From Faucicola osloensis_C (GTDB lineage Bacteria; Pseudomonadota; Gammaproteobacteria; Pseudomonadales; Moraxellaceae): a stretch of 64,000 bases of DNA. Location of the stretch: positions 62,001-126,000 of the forward strand of contig JABAHL010000002.1 of the NCBI GenBank assembly GCA_019353055.1. Reading direction: 5' to 3'. The stretch's first letter is position 1; every line of letters begins with the position of its first letter. Under the pieces are notes generated by a model. It saw only the letters and a program-made list of their open reading frames with translations, had not been told where the DNA came from and searched no databases. The position numbers and the translations under genes are program-made. Positions 17,993-26,196 of this stretch are shown here, one piece after another.

Positions 17993-18793
17993 CTATTTCA
18001 TAAACCAACCATGACTTGCGATAAATGATTGACCTGTCATCGCATTGGTTGGGAAGGCCGTTAAAAATAAGGTTAATTGAGCGATATCATCAGTTGTAGT
18101 AAATTCACCGTCAACGGTTTGACCTAGCATTACATTTTTTACCACTTCTTCTTCAGATATGCCTTTTTCTTTGGCTTGTTCTGGGATTTGTTTTTCAACC
18201 AGTGGGGTTTTGACAAAGCCTGGACATACCACGTATGAGCGCACGTTGTGAGCGGCGCCTTCTTTAGCCAATACGCGGGCTAGACCTAATAGCGCGTGTT
18301 TGGCAGAGACATACGGCGCTTTTAGGGCTGATGCTTCATGCGAGTGTACGGAGCCCATATAAATGACGGTACCTACTTTATCATTTTGATACATGTATTT
18401 AAGTGCCGCTTTGGTAGTCAAAAAAGCACCGTCTAGATGAATGGCAATCATCTTTTTCCAATCAGCGTAGCTAAATTGGTCGATTGGATTAATGATTTGG
18501 ATGCCGGCATTGGACACCAAAATATCAATATCACCAAATTCTTGTACCAGTTTATCCACGCCAGCATTTACCGCGTCTTCATTGGTCACATCCATTGCAA
18601 TGGCAACCGCTTTACCGCCTGCGGCTTTGATTGCATCCACGGTTGCTTGCGCCGCATCTGGGTTGATATCTGCAATACCTACCGCAGCGCCTGCTTTGGC
18701 GTAGGTTTCTGCGATATCGCGGCCGATACCACTTGCAGAGCCAGTGACGAGTGCGACTTTACCGGTTAAATCAGTAGTGAGTTGAGTAGCCAT
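17993..18793 (-). CDS. bdhA: 3-hydroxybutyrate dehydrogenase (SDR)
   Basis: Interconverts (R)-3-hydroxybutyrate and acetoacetate with NAD(H). It is a classical short-chain dehydrogenase of 266 residues: cofactor motif TGSASGIG (about 17-24), DVTNEDAV, NAG in LVSNAGIQ, catalytic Ser in MGSVHSHEAS, and YxxxK in YVSAKHALLG (about 160). The C-terminal stretch TGQSFIASHGWFMK resembles the family end (TGQALVVDGGWTAQ in other enzymes) with an altered glycine segment. A strong AAGGAG site precedes the ATG. It is cotranscribed behind adc (66-bp gap). The pair together link 3-hydroxybutyrate, acetoacetate and acetone. Confidence 0.9.
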   Translation of the reverse strand: MATQLTTDLTGKVALVTGSASGIGRDIAETYAKAGAAVGIADINPDAAQATVDAIKAAGGKAVAIAMDVTNEDAVNAGVDKLVQEFGDIDILVSNAGIQIINPIDQFSYADWKKMIAIHLDGAFLTTKAALKYMYQNDKVGTVIYMGSVHSHEASALKAPYVSAKHALLGLARVLAKEGAAHNVRSYVVCPGFVKTPLVEKQIPEQAKEKGISEEEVVKNVMLGQTVDGEFTTTDDIAQLTLFLTAFPTNAMTGQSFIASHGWFMK

Positions 18794-18859
18794 ATTTTTC
18801 TCCTTAAGTTTTTATGACAAAGTGGTTTTATGATGACGGTTTTAATTATTGAAAATTAA

Positions 18860-19642
18860 TTATTGAAAGTTACTATGGGGACGGGCTTGCGCCTCGGCAA
18901 TATAGTCTACCGCTACTTCACCCAACGCCAGGGTGAGATTAGCAATAATATGAGAGGTTTTGACGATTTCTAGCACAGGCAATTTTGACACGGGTGCCAT
19001 CACATGGTCAAATAACTGTAAGGTAGCAGGTCCTGTATAGGCTGCTTTAACTTCTACATCAGTCAAATAATAGCGCACCAGCTCACAAATACGCGGTGTG
19101 CCATCGACATGGGGAATGAGTTTTAACAAATAATTGGGCGTTTTTTCCATATTGGCTTTGACAGTGGCTTTGTCCAGCTCATCATATTTATACGCCATAG
19201 TGCCTGTGGCTACGCGCACACTACCATAGTCGAGGGTGCCAAGTAGGGTGTCGGTATTGTCGACGGTTAATACAGGCGACGCCATTTTTTTTGGAAAACC
19301 CCACAGCTCACGCCCGCCCGCGGTAGGTCCAAAGTCATCCAAAAACATACAATGGGTATAATTGGCATGACGGCCTTCGGCATCAATCACTTCAATTACT
19401 TGTCCCGATTCGGTATAGTTGCCAAAACCTGTGCTGTTGGGCATGCGGATAAACTCGTAACTCACCAGTGCCTCATCAGTGATTTGGAGTGGCTCAGGTA
19501 CGATAGCACGCAGTTTTTCGGGATCGGTGCGGTAGGTGATAATAAAGTATTCGCGGTCAAAAAATTCGTAAGGACCATTCGAACAAGGTGGGGCAGTAAA
19601 AGGCATAAACGTCGCGTTATCTAAGATATCACTCGCTTTCAT
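18860..19642 (-). CDS. adc: Acetoacetate decarboxylase
   Basis: Decarboxylates acetoacetate to acetone and CO2 through a Schiff-base Lys. The family core ELWGFPKKMASP (about residues 112-123) is present and holds the catalytic Lys pair. Other conserved parts are the N-terminal YFIITYRTDPEKLRAIVPEPL and HCMFLDDFGPTAGGRE. The length (260) is typical of PF06314. It is the first gene of a two-gene minus-strand unit with bdhA; both act on acetoacetate, which supports a joint role in 3-hydroxybutyrate or PHB-derived carbon use. Family members outside clostridia sometimes act on other beta-keto acids, so the substrate is probable, not certain. Confidence 0.88.
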   Translation of the reverse strand: MKASDILDNATFMPFTAPPCSNGPYEFFDREYFIITYRTDPEKLRAIVPEPLQITDEALVSYEFIRMPNSTGFGNYTESGQVIEVIDAEGRHANYTHCMFLDDFGPTAGGRELWGFPKKMASPVLTVDNTDTLLGTLDYGSVRVATGTMAYKYDELDKATVKANMEKTPNYLLKLIPHVDGTPRICELVRYYLTDVEVKAAYTGPATLQLFDHVMAPVSKLPVLEIVKTSHIIANLTLALGEVAVDYIAEAQARPHSNFQ

Positions 19643-19873
19643 CAGCTTTCCTTTTTATCTCGTTATATTATCTAGTCATGTTATCTAGTTATGCAATATT
19701 ATTTAATTTTATCGTTATGACATGAAGCAGGAAATATCATACACCCTTATGCAAAATCAATCCCAAGACAAAATTGTTATGATGTTGTAATGATTTTTTC
19801 AGACTCGTGTTGGCTTAACTTTGGCGATAGCAGGTTATTTGACGTCAATGTAGGGCGATTTTTAAGGGCTATT

Positions 19874-20590
19874 TTATTGGCTAGTTAACAGTGCATGACC
19901 GCATAGCACACTCACGGCATTCTCAGTGCGTAAGATGCGATTGCCAATATGCGCCACTTGGCATCCAGAAGTTTTGAACAATTCGACTTCATAATCGATC
20001 CAGCCGCCTTCAGCTCCAATCACTAGCACATGTGGCAGGGCATTGTCCCACACTTGGGTAAACTGCTCATTGGCATAAGGATGTGCCAAAATCGCCTGTT
20101 TGCCTGCAATTAAAGCAGGTAGTTCATCTTCAACAAAGGGTTTTAAGCGTTTTTTGAGGCTCACGGTTGGGCTGACGGTATCACAGGCTTGTTGTAAGCC
20201 TTCATGGATATAGGTGTCAAGTTGAGTTAAAAATGGGGTTTGCCAGTAGCTCTTTTCACTACGGTAACTATTGACCAAGATAATATCCTCGGCACCCATC
20301 GCCGTCATGTCCAGAAATAACCGACGCAATACCTTGGGGCGGGGAATTGCCAAAATAACAGTCAGCGGCAGTTTGGCAGGTGGCGCAATAGTACAGTGGA
20401 TTTGCGATAATTCGATACTTGAATCGTGGATATTGCTCACAACCGCTGTGCCTAAATGACCATTTTTGATACCGACTTTCACTGTGTCGCCCAATGTCAC
20501 TTTAAGGACCTGTTTTAAATGCATAACGCTCGTTTTATCATCAATAATAGCGGTCGATGAGGTATTTTGCGGTAAAAGAATGATATTCAT
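19874..20590 (-). CDS. rsmE: 16S rRNA (uracil(1498)-N(3))-methyltransferase
   Basis: Methylates N3 of U1498 in 16S rRNA of the 30S subunit using SAM. It is a SPOUT-fold enzyme of 238 residues, with an N-terminal PUA-like barrel (HLKQVLKVTLGDTVKVG...) and a C-terminal knotted domain: MTAMGAEDIILVNSYRSEKSYWQ, HVLVIGAEGGW (SAM loop, about 169-179) and NRILRTENAVSVLCG (knot). These are family-specific. It is a single minus-strand gene downstream of tRNA-Ser and its terminator. Confidence 0.94.
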   Translation of the reverse strand: MNIILLPQNTSSTAIIDDKTSVMHLKQVLKVTLGDTVKVGIKNGHLGTAVVSNIHDSSIELSQIHCTIAPPAKLPLTVILAIPRPKVLRRLFLDMTAMGAEDIILVNSYRSEKSYWQTPFLTQLDTYIHEGLQQACDTVSPTVSLKKRLKPFVEDELPALIAGKQAILAHPYANEQFTQVWDNALPHVLVIGAEGGWIDYEVELFKTSGCQVAHIGNRILRTENAVSVLCGHALLTSQ

Positions 20591-20610
20591 AGGGATAAAT
20601 CTTAGGCAAT

Positions 20611-20648
20611 AAAAAACCCCAAAACTTAATTAAGTCAGGGGTTTTTTT
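20611..20648 (-). terminator. Terminator downstream of tRNA-Ser
   Basis: AAAACCCC ... GGGGTTTT with an inner AT palindrome (ACTTAATTAAGT) and a terminal T run on the minus strand. It separates tRNA-Ser from rsmE. Confidence 0.8.
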
Positions 20649-20652
20649 AATA

Positions 20653-20742
20653 TGGCGGAAGCTGAGAGATTCGAACTCTCGAAGGGCTCGCACCCTTGCC
20701 GGTTTTCAAGACCGGTGCATTCAACCGCTCTGCCAAGCTTCC
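20653..20742 (-). tRNA. tRNA-Ser (anticodon TGA)
   Basis: A 90-nt class II tRNA with encoded CCA. The acceptor stem is GGAAGCT/AGCTTCC, the anticodon stem-loop CCGGTCTTGAAAACCGG places TGA in the loop, and the long variable arm and T arm (GTTCGAATC) are typical. Reads UCA and, with modification, other UCN codons. Confidence 0.97.
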
Positions 20743-20756
20743 AAATTGTGGTGGCT

Positions 20757-20784
20757 ATTATATACAAGTGAAATAACAATGCAA
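20757..20784 (-). promoter_or_regulatory. Sigma-70 promoter of tRNA-Ser
   Basis: On the minus strand, TTGCAT (-35) and TATAAT (-10) are separated by 16 bp and end about 15 bp before the tRNA. The discriminator (AGCCACC) is GC-rich, as usual for stringently controlled RNA genes. Confidence 0.75.
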
Positions 20785-21208
20785 GCATTTTTTTACGTTA
20801 ATGCAAAAAATATTAGCAAAAGAAAGCTAAATAGAAAGTTGGATAACTATGCTGTACACCTTGGCTTAATACCTGAGCTTCATACCTTGCGCTAATGTTA
20901 AGCAAAATATTGATGCGAATAACGCTCAAAAACCCACCAATCCTGCGTCTAAAAATATTGATACAACGGATTGTTTTAGTGCCTCCATGTGACCCATTGC
21001 AGCTTAACAATAATGTTGAAAATTACCTTGCTGATACGTTATCACATTGTTAATATACGCAGCACTGCAATCCATTAGATTTTCTAATGATTGTTGATAA
21101 AATTCTAAAGGTTGTGCGACTATTTGGCTAAATTTGTTCCACAATTTTTATCGCAAATGTAACCTTATCCCAGTTTTAGGGTTCGTCAGATAAAGGAGTG
21201 TATCTGTC
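20785..21208. other. Intergenic region upstream of dctA
   Basis: About 420 bp without a convincing gene. A minus-strand open frame (20813-21010) has no homology that I recognise and no ribosome binding site. The AAAGGAG site of dctA sits at 21193-21199. The control signals for dctA expression are presumably here, but I see no clear operator. Confidence 0.4.
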
Positions 21209-22546
21209 ATGATACCTATCGATACCACGACACTCGTGGAACCCCCCAAACCCCGTAAATGGTACCAAATTCTGTATGTACAAGTGATTATCGCCATTGT
21301 ACTGGGTATCTTGCTTGGCGTCTTTGCCCCAGAAGTGGGTGAGGCAATGAAACCACTGGGTGATGCATTTATTAAATTGGTTAAAATGATTATCGCCCCC
21401 GTTATTTTCTTGACAGTGGTGACGGGTATTGCTGGTATGAGCAATATGAAGCGAGTCGGTCGTGTTGCTGGTAAAGCGATGCTGTACTTCATTACCTTTT
21501 CAACTTTGGCATTAATTATCGGTCTTGTGGTTGCCAATGTGTTGCAACCTGGCGCGGGTCTCAATATCGATCCAGCCACGTTGGCAACAGGGAAAGATGC
21601 GGCTAAAGTGTCTGAGTATGTTAGCAAAGCGCACGATAGTACCATTACCGGTTTTTTGATGAATATCATTCCGGAAACCATGGTAAGTCCACTGACGGAA
21701 GGGAATATCCTGCAAGTGTTATTTGTTTCAGTGCTGTTTGGTGTTTCGTTAGCATCCGTGGGTGATCGTGCTCGTCCCGTGTTAAACTTCTTTCAAGAGT
21801 TATCTGCGCCTGTGTTTAAAGCGGTTGAAATCTTGATGAAAGCCGCGCCGATTGGTGCGTTTGGTGCGATGGCATTTACCATTGGTAAGTATGGCGTGCA
21901 CTCACTGGGTAACTTAGCCTTTTTGATAGCCTGTTTTTATATCACTTCATTGCTATTTGTGCTGGTGATACTCGGTGCTGTGGCACGTTACAACGGCTTT
22001 TCAATCATCAAGATGATCAAATACATCAAAGATGAATTGCTATTGGTGTTAGGCACCAGTTCATCAGAAGCAGCACTACCAACCTTGATGCAAAAACTTG
22101 AACGCGCAGGCTGCGAAAAATCAGTGGTCGGTTTGGTGATTCCAACAGGGTATTCATTTAACCTAGATGGTACCAATATCTATATGACCATGGCAGCGTT
22201 ATTCATCGCGCAAGCCTGTAATATTGATTTGACGTTGACCCAAGAAATTACGTTATTATTGGTTGCGATGTTAAGCTCAAAAGGCGCGGCAGGTATCACG
22301 GGCGCTGGTTTTATCACTTTGGCAGCCACTTTGGCGGTGGTGCCAACTGTGCCAATCGAAGGGATGGCGCTTATCTTAGGGATTGACCGCTTTATGTCAG
22401 AGTGCCGTGCATTGACCAACTTAACCGGTAATGCCTGTGCGACGATTGTCGTGTCACGTTGGGAAAATGCGCTAGACAAACAGCGCTTGGACGCCGCGCT
22501 CAATGGTCAGCCATTACCACCTATTGAGCATCATCCCACTGTATAA
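21209..22546 (+). CDS. dctA: Dicarboxylate/amino acid:cation symporter, DctA-like
   Basis: An inner-membrane DAACS-family carrier for C4-dicarboxylates (or glutamate/aspartate) driven by H+ or Na+. It has the 8-helix plus re-entrant-loop architecture. Family signatures are MIIAPVIFLTVVTGIAGM (helix 2-3), the serine-rich hairpin GTSSSEAALP (about residue 281), GYSFNLDGTNIYM (helix 7), SSKGAAGITGAGFITLA (hairpin 2) and GIDRFMSECRALTNLTGNACAT (helix 8 with substrate-binding Asp/Arg/Thr/Asn). The Arg in DRFMSECRAL and the pattern TNLTGN favour DctA-type dicarboxylate transport over glutamate. The start follows AAAGGAG. It is monocistronic with a terminator. Confidence 0.9.
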   Translation: MIPIDTTTLVEPPKPRKWYQILYVQVIIAIVLGILLGVFAPEVGEAMKPLGDAFIKLVKMIIAPVIFLTVVTGIAGMSNMKRVGRVAGKAMLYFITFSTLALIIGLVVANVLQPGAGLNIDPATLATGKDAAKVSEYVSKAHDSTITGFLMNIIPETMVSPLTEGNILQVLFVSVLFGVSLASVGDRARPVLNFFQELSAPVFKAVEILMKAAPIGAFGAMAFTIGKYGVHSLGNLAFLIACFYITSLLFVLVILGAVARYNGFSIIKMIKYIKDELLLVLGTSSSEAALPTLMQKLERAGCEKSVVGLVIPTGYSFNLDGTNIYMTMAALFIAQACNIDLTLTQEITLLLVAMLSSKGAAGITGAGFITLAATLAVVPTVPIEGMALILGIDRFMSECRALTNLTGNACATIVVSRWENALDKQRLDAALNGQPLPPIEHHPTV

Positions 22547-22586
22547 TTGTATAAAGAATAAGCCTATAAAAGCGTTGATGAATCTT

Positions 22587-22622
22587 AAAAAACCCAAAAC
22601 ATTTGTGTTTTGGGTTTTTTTA
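22587..22622. terminator. Bidirectional terminator after dctA
   Basis: A near-perfect AAAAAACCCAAAAC / GTTTTGGGTTTTTT hairpin, loop ATTTGT, lies between dctA and the convergent RHH-like gene. Confidence 0.9.
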
Positions 22623-22637
22623 TGAGGATAAAAATGC

Positions 22638-22949
22638 TTAAGGTTTTGCCGTATCGTTTGCTTTGGCTTCTGGCTCATTGGCTGTCTCCTCAATCGCTTC
22701 AAAAATTACCTCGTCGGATACCCCTTGACGCTTCAGCTTTTCGATAAAGCGGCTGTCTTTGGCGAGTGAGTAGCCCACATTCTCAGCATCAAGTCCACGG
22801 CGAATATATAAGCGAATCAAGCCTTGAATACGTGGAAAACCATGATTTTTGGCGACTTGGGCCAACAAATCCCGCATTTCTTCAGTGATTTTGATATGGA
22901 TAGGAACCATGACTTGTTGATTTTTTTTGATTTTAGTAATCATTTGCAT
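22638..22949 (-). CDS. Small ribbon-helix-helix-like protein
   Basis: An unknown small protein of about 104 residues. The N-terminal portion KNQQVMVPIHIKITEEMRDLLAQVAKNHGFPRIQGLIRLYIRRGL reads as a beta strand followed by two helices, the pattern of ribbon-helix-helix DNA-binding proteins, and IQGLIRLYIRRGL resembles the second helix of that fold. The C-terminal part (RFIEKLKRQGVSDEVIFEAIEE) is acidic. The ATGs at 22949 and 22943 are closely spaced; GAGG 7 nt before 22943 favours the second. No toxin or other partner gene lies next to it, so an orphan antitoxin or small regulator is only a guess. Confidence 0.62.
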   Translation of the reverse strand: MQMITKIKKNQQVMVPIHIKITEEMRDLLAQVAKNHGFPRIQGLIRLYIRRGLDAENVGYSLAKDSRFIEKLKRQGVSDEVIFEAIEETANEPEAKANDTAKP

Positions 22950-23166
22950 GCCTCGCGTGTGATCAATTTTTAGCAATGAAGCTAGATGTAACCAAATTAT
23001 CAATTAGACGGAAAGTTTAGCGCAATGAGCGCAATTAGATATCTTTAACCTAGTGTAATTATTTCATTGGCGAGAAACAAGCAAGGCAAAGGTAAAATTC
23101 CTACAAAAATCTTAGCCAAATGTTGGATTAGCTTAACGCTGCACGCGACAATCAGGCGAAATTTCT

Positions 23167-23655
23167 TTACAAAATTTGTTGTTCCCAATAGGTCTGTACC
23201 GATTTATCGCATTGATAAACCTTCTCAACGATGCGATCAGCAGGGGCATTATTTACTTTTTTTACCAATTCAACCCACAGTTCAGGGGTACCGAATTCAA
23301 TAATCACATTAAACAGGGGCGTCATATCACGCTGCAACAGCGATTGGTCAATCATATATGCGGCAAACACACAGGCTTTCGGGTTTTTATCGGACACTGC
23401 GCGATAAGCCATGCCATCAAGCAAGGCTGGCACGGTGATTTTGAATTCTGGTAAAAGCTGCATGGCTAAATGCGCGCTATCAGGCAGCTTGATTAACTCG
23501 ATAAATTGGGTAATTAAGCTTTCATAATAAGATTTATCATCTGACGACAGCTTGCCTTGCTGATGATCGCTCACTAGCTGGGTGATGCGATCTTTATTAA
23601 TCGCTTGTTGTAGGGCTAAAAATTGAGATTGGCTAGGGGAAAACGACAGCGTCAT
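23167..23655 (-). CDS. Hypothetical cytosolic protein
   Basis: A 162-residue, mostly helical protein without a signal peptide or membrane helix. I recognise no domain. The sequence has a Leu-rich middle (SAHLAMQLLPEFKITVPALLDGMAYRAVSDKNPKACVFAAYMIDQ) that suggests a helical-repeat fold. Its base composition matches the core genome, so it looks native. It is flanked by the tRNA-Asn genes upstream on the same strand and by the RHH-like gene downstream (217 bp apart). Confidence 0.65.
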   Translation of the reverse strand: MTLSFSPSQSQFLALQQAINKDRITQLVSDHQQGKLSSDDKSYYESLITQFIELIKLPDSAHLAMQLLPEFKITVPALLDGMAYRAVSDKNPKACVFAAYMIDQSLLQRDMTPLFNVIIEFGTPELWVELVKKVNNAPADRIVEKVYQCDKSVQTYWEQQIL

Positions 23656-23757
23656 AAGTAGTACCTTATCAATAGTATCTTATAGTACTTTAGCAAGTGA
23701 GATAATAGGGTATCGAATAAAGGCGTAGTAAAGAGCAAATTGCTAAACTTTGCTCAT

Positions 23758-23787
23758 AAAAAAACCCATTCACAAGGGAACGGGTTC
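23758..23787 (-). terminator. Terminator of the first tRNA-Asn
   Basis: Reading the minus strand, GAACCCGTTC ... GAATGGGTT followed by T7 forms a hairpin (stem AACCC/GGGTT plus GTTC/GAAT) 28 bp after the tRNA. Confidence 0.72.
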
Positions 23788-23814
23788 AAAATATACAACA
23801 GAATTTGGCTTGAT

Positions 23815-23890
23815 TGGCTCTCCAACCTGGGCTCGAACCAGGGACACATGGATTAACAGTCCATTGCTCTACCGACTGAGCTATTGGAGA
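23815..23890 (-). tRNA. tRNA-Asn (anticodon GTT), copy 1
   Basis: A 76-nt tRNA with encoded CCA. The acceptor stem is TCTCCAA/TTGGAGA, and the anticodon loop CTGTTAA gives GTT. It is identical to the copy at 24084-24159. Confidence 0.97.
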
Positions 23891-23911
23891 ACAGATAATC
23901 AAGTGGTGCGT

Positions 23912-23940
23912 ATATTACTGAGATTTAAAAAATGAGTCAA
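23912..23940 (-). promoter_or_regulatory. Sigma-70 promoter of tRNA-Asn copy 1
   Basis: Minus-strand TTGACT and TAATAT with a 17-bp spacer, followed by the GC-rich discriminator ACGCACCACTT, also found after the copy-2 promoter. Confidence 0.8.
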
Positions 23941-24040
23941 GCATTTTTTAGCAAAAAATATCAATAAAATTCATGATACAAAATGACCCCTAGCAATCAA
24001 AATGACTCATAGCAATAACGATAGATAAAAAATGCCACAT

Positions 24041-24078
24041 AAAAAAAGACCTTTAACAAGCAATGTTAAAGGTCTTCT
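24041..24078 (-). terminator. Terminator of the second tRNA-Asn
   Basis: Minus-strand hairpin GAAGACCTTTAACA ... TGTTAAAGGTC followed by T7, within 6 bp of the tRNA 3' end. Confidence 0.9.
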
Positions 24079-24083
24079 TAATA

Positions 24084-24159
24084 TGGCTCTCCAACCTGGG
24101 CTCGAACCAGGGACACATGGATTAACAGTCCATTGCTCTACCGACTGAGCTATTGGAGA
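24084..24159 (-). tRNA. tRNA-Asn (anticodon GTT), copy 2
   Basis: Sequence identical to copy 1, with encoded CCA and its own promoter and terminator. The two form separate transcription units 193 bp apart. Confidence 0.97.
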
Positions 24160-24219
24160 ATAAGCGGTAGAATTTTTTGTTAAACCTGCAAAAATCATCG
24201 CAGCGTTTAAGTGGTGCGT

Positions 24220-24247
24220 ATTTTAGCAAATTAACGGTGACTGTCAA
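24220..24247 (-). promoter_or_regulatory. Sigma-70 promoter of tRNA-Asn copy 2
   Basis: Minus-strand TTGACA and TAAAAT with a 16-bp spacer, then ACGCACCACTT. The shared discriminator suggests that the two promoters are duplicates that diverged upstream. Confidence 0.8.
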
Positions 24248-24521
24248 GCCCTATATCAAAAAATCTTCGGATTTTTTTATTTTTCAACCATTCTATTGCA
24301 CAACGGTTTATTATTTAACTAGATTTTAGCTAGTAGTCAGTCAGTTACTGATTGGTTATTGTGATGATAAGGCGAATTTGCTACTTTAGCGATTAAGGCA
24401 TCACGGTATGGGTCAGGTTGATTCACAGCATTGATTTAAAGCTAAGTTAGTAAACAGCTAAGATGCCGAGGTTAATAATTTTTTATGATAGTTGTTATAT
24501 GAATTCAGAAGGATCGTCATT
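24248..24521. other. Intergenic region between tRNA-Asn and the thioesterase
   Basis: No gene or strong hairpin seen. It ends in the AGAAGGA ribosome binding site at 24507-24513. Confidence 0.4.
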
Positions 24522-25034
24522 GTGCCCAACGCCATTGAATCAAATCAAAATTTGCAAGTTGCCCCTTTACAAAACGAACTTACCATGTCTGTGCTGATGA
24601 CACCTGATTTGGCAAACTTCACTGGCAATGTGCATGGCGGCGATTTATTAAAGATGCTTGACCAAGTGGCCTATGCTTGTGCCAGTCGTTATAGTGGTGG
24701 TTACGTGGTGACGCTATCGGTGGATCAGGTGATTTTTCGTGAGCCGATTCATGTAGGGGAGTTGGTCACCTTTTTGGCAAGCGTCAATTATGTGGGCAAA
24801 ACTTCGATGGAAGTGGGTATACGAGTGCAAGCAGAAAATATCCAAAACCGTACGATACGCCATACCAACAGTTGTTACTTTACCATGGTAGCGGTGGATA
24901 AACATGGCAAGCCCACCCGTGTGCCACCCCTTGAAATCAAAGATAGCTTGCAAGAATGTCGCCAAAAAGCCGCACAGATGCGTAAAGCATTACGTTTCCA
25001 AAGTAACAACATTCCTCAATGTGATATCAAATAG
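24522..25034 (+). CDS. Acyl-CoA thioesterase (hotdog fold, YciA/BACH type)
   Basis: Hydrolyses acyl-CoA to free acid and CoA in the cytosol. It is a single hotdog domain of about 120 residues, with the family segment NFTGNVHGGDLLKMLDQVAYACASRYSG, in which the Asn/His/Gly/Asp of the active-site helix are seen, and VDQVIFREPIHVGELV on the facing strand. The C-terminal tail (LQECRQKAAQMRKALRF) is helical and basic. I chose GTG 24522 because AGAAGGA lies 8 nt upstream; a TTG at 24492 is the only earlier in-frame start. The DUF2059 gene follows 8 bp later, so the two probably share an mRNA. Chain-length preference is not readable. Confidence 0.88.
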   Translation: MPNAIESNQNLQVAPLQNELTMSVLMTPDLANFTGNVHGGDLLKMLDQVAYACASRYSGGYVVTLSVDQVIFREPIHVGELVTFLASVNYVGKTSMEVGIRVQAENIQNRTIRHTNSCYFTMVAVDKHGKPTRVPPLEIKDSLQECRQKAAQMRKALRFQSNNIPQCDIK

Positions 25035-25042
25035 GCAAAAAA

Positions 25043-25717
25043 ATGCGTCATCAATATCCCTCTAAAAAATCCAACAAACCGTTACACCTATTATGGTCAT
25101 TAACCCCTAAAAAGCTAGCAGGGCTAGCCTTATTGGTATCATCTAGCATGACTATGCTGGTTAATCCTGCTTACGCCGAATTAATCATTCAAAACAACCC
25201 AGTCAATGCTCAACCACCAGTTACGACTATCAATGAATTGCAAACCCAGCCCACGGATGCATCGCTTGACAAGCTTATCAAGGTGCTACATATCGAGAAA
25301 ATGATTGATGAAATGCTTGCCCAACGTCAGCAAGCTGCCAATATGATGAAAGGGCTACCCCAAGAATTGCCTACAGATGAAAACGCGGGTATTTTTAGCC
25401 GTCATGCGCAGAAGCAACTTAAAAATATCTTTGTCAAATATAGCACCGTCTTGGGACAGCAATTAGACCAACCCATCTCTAAACAGCAACTGCAACAAGC
25501 TTATCAAGCGATTGCCAAAAAAACCTATACCCAAGCTGAAGTCGATGCCCTCAACCAATTTTATGAAACCCCAATGGGACAACGCATCTTGAGCAAACAA
25601 TCGCAAGTTTCCAGTGAGTTTGTGCAGGTGATGATGCCGACCCTGATAGGTGACACAACCCAATTAGAAAAAGCGATGCCAAGCTTGCAAAAAGATAGCG
25701 AAAAAATCTTTAAATAA
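25043..25717 (+). CDS. Exported DUF2059 domain protein
   Basis: A periplasmic protein of unknown function. A basic N-terminus (RHQYPSKKSNKP) and a hydrophobic segment (LAGLALLVSSSMTMLV) end in a cleavage-like NPAYA-E, about residue 46. The C-terminal half matches DUF2059: LNQFYETPMGQRILSKQ, in which FY.TP.G are the family's typical residues, then SSEFVQVMMPTL. The upstream helical part (LDKLIKVLHIEKMIDEMLAQRQQ) is also typical. It lies 8 bp after the thioesterase gene. The strong promoter of tRNA-Val starts 4 bp after the stop codon, so the two units are tightly packed. Confidence 0.82.
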   Translation: MRHQYPSKKSNKPLHLLWSLTPKKLAGLALLVSSSMTMLVNPAYAELIIQNNPVNAQPPVTTINELQTQPTDASLDKLIKVLHIEKMIDEMLAQRQQAANMMKGLPQELPTDENAGIFSRHAQKQLKNIFVKYSTVLGQQLDQPISKQQLQQAYQAIAKKTYTQAEVDALNQFYETPMGQRILSKQSQVSSEFVQVMMPTLIGDTTQLEKAMPSLQKDSEKIFK

Positions 25718-25721
25718 CTAG

Positions 25722-25749
25722 TTGACAATCCATGACAAGTCTATATAAT
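25722..25749 (+). promoter_or_regulatory. Consensus promoter of the tRNA-Val/Asp unit
   Basis: TTGACA and TATAAT, both perfect, with a 16-bp spacer, followed by the GC-rich discriminator ACGCGTC. It lies 55 bp upstream of tRNA-Val. Confidence 0.9.
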
Positions 25750-25804
25750 ACGCGTCACTTCGATGATATTGAAGCAACTTGATTGGCTAATAGATTGCCT
25801 GTCA

Positions 25805-25880
25805 GGGTCGTTAGCTCAGTTGGTAGAGCGTCTGCCTTACACGCAGAATGTCGGCGGTTCGAATCCGTCACGACCCACCA
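25805..25880 (+). tRNA. tRNA-Val (anticodon TAC)
   Basis: A 76-nt tRNA with encoded CCA. Acceptor GGGTCGT/ACGACCC, anticodon loop CTTACAC, T arm GGTTCGAATC. Confidence 0.97.
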
Positions 25881-25907
25881 ACCTATATCATCGTTATCAG
25901 CTACCGT

Positions 25908-25984
25908 GCAGTGGTAGTTCAGTTGGTTAGAATACCGGCCTGTCACGCCGGGGGTCGCGGGTTCGAGTCCCGTCCGCTGCGCCA
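25908..25984 (+). tRNA. tRNA-Asp (anticodon GTC)
   Basis: A 77-nt tRNA with encoded CCA. Acceptor GCAGTGG/CCGCTGC with one G-T pair, anticodon loop CTGTCAC. It follows tRNA-Val after 27 bp, so both come from one precursor. Confidence 0.97.
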
Positions 25985-26027
25985 CTTATTTTAGTGGATT
26001 TAAAAACGAAATTTTTAAAGTTTTATG

Positions 26028-26059
26028 CCTCAAATCTCCCCTGATTTGAGGTTTTTTTT
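26028..26059 (+). terminator. Terminator of the tRNA-Val/Asp unit
   Basis: CCTCAAATC / GATTTGAGG stem with a 6-nt loop, then T8. Confidence 0.93.
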
Positions 26060-26196
26060 GGCTTAAATTTTGTACTAAATTATTGATTTTAAAAAATATA
26101 TTGTTTTACGTATTTCTCTCTTGATGTGATTAAGAAAATTGATTTTGATTGTTAAGTTGAAAAGACATCTATTTTTAATATTTAAATAAAACTAAC

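Noticed and set aside
20813..21010. Minus-strand open frame of 65 codons upstream of dctA
   Set aside because: No ribosome binding site, odd composition and no recognisable family. It lies in a typical promoter-bearing gap.
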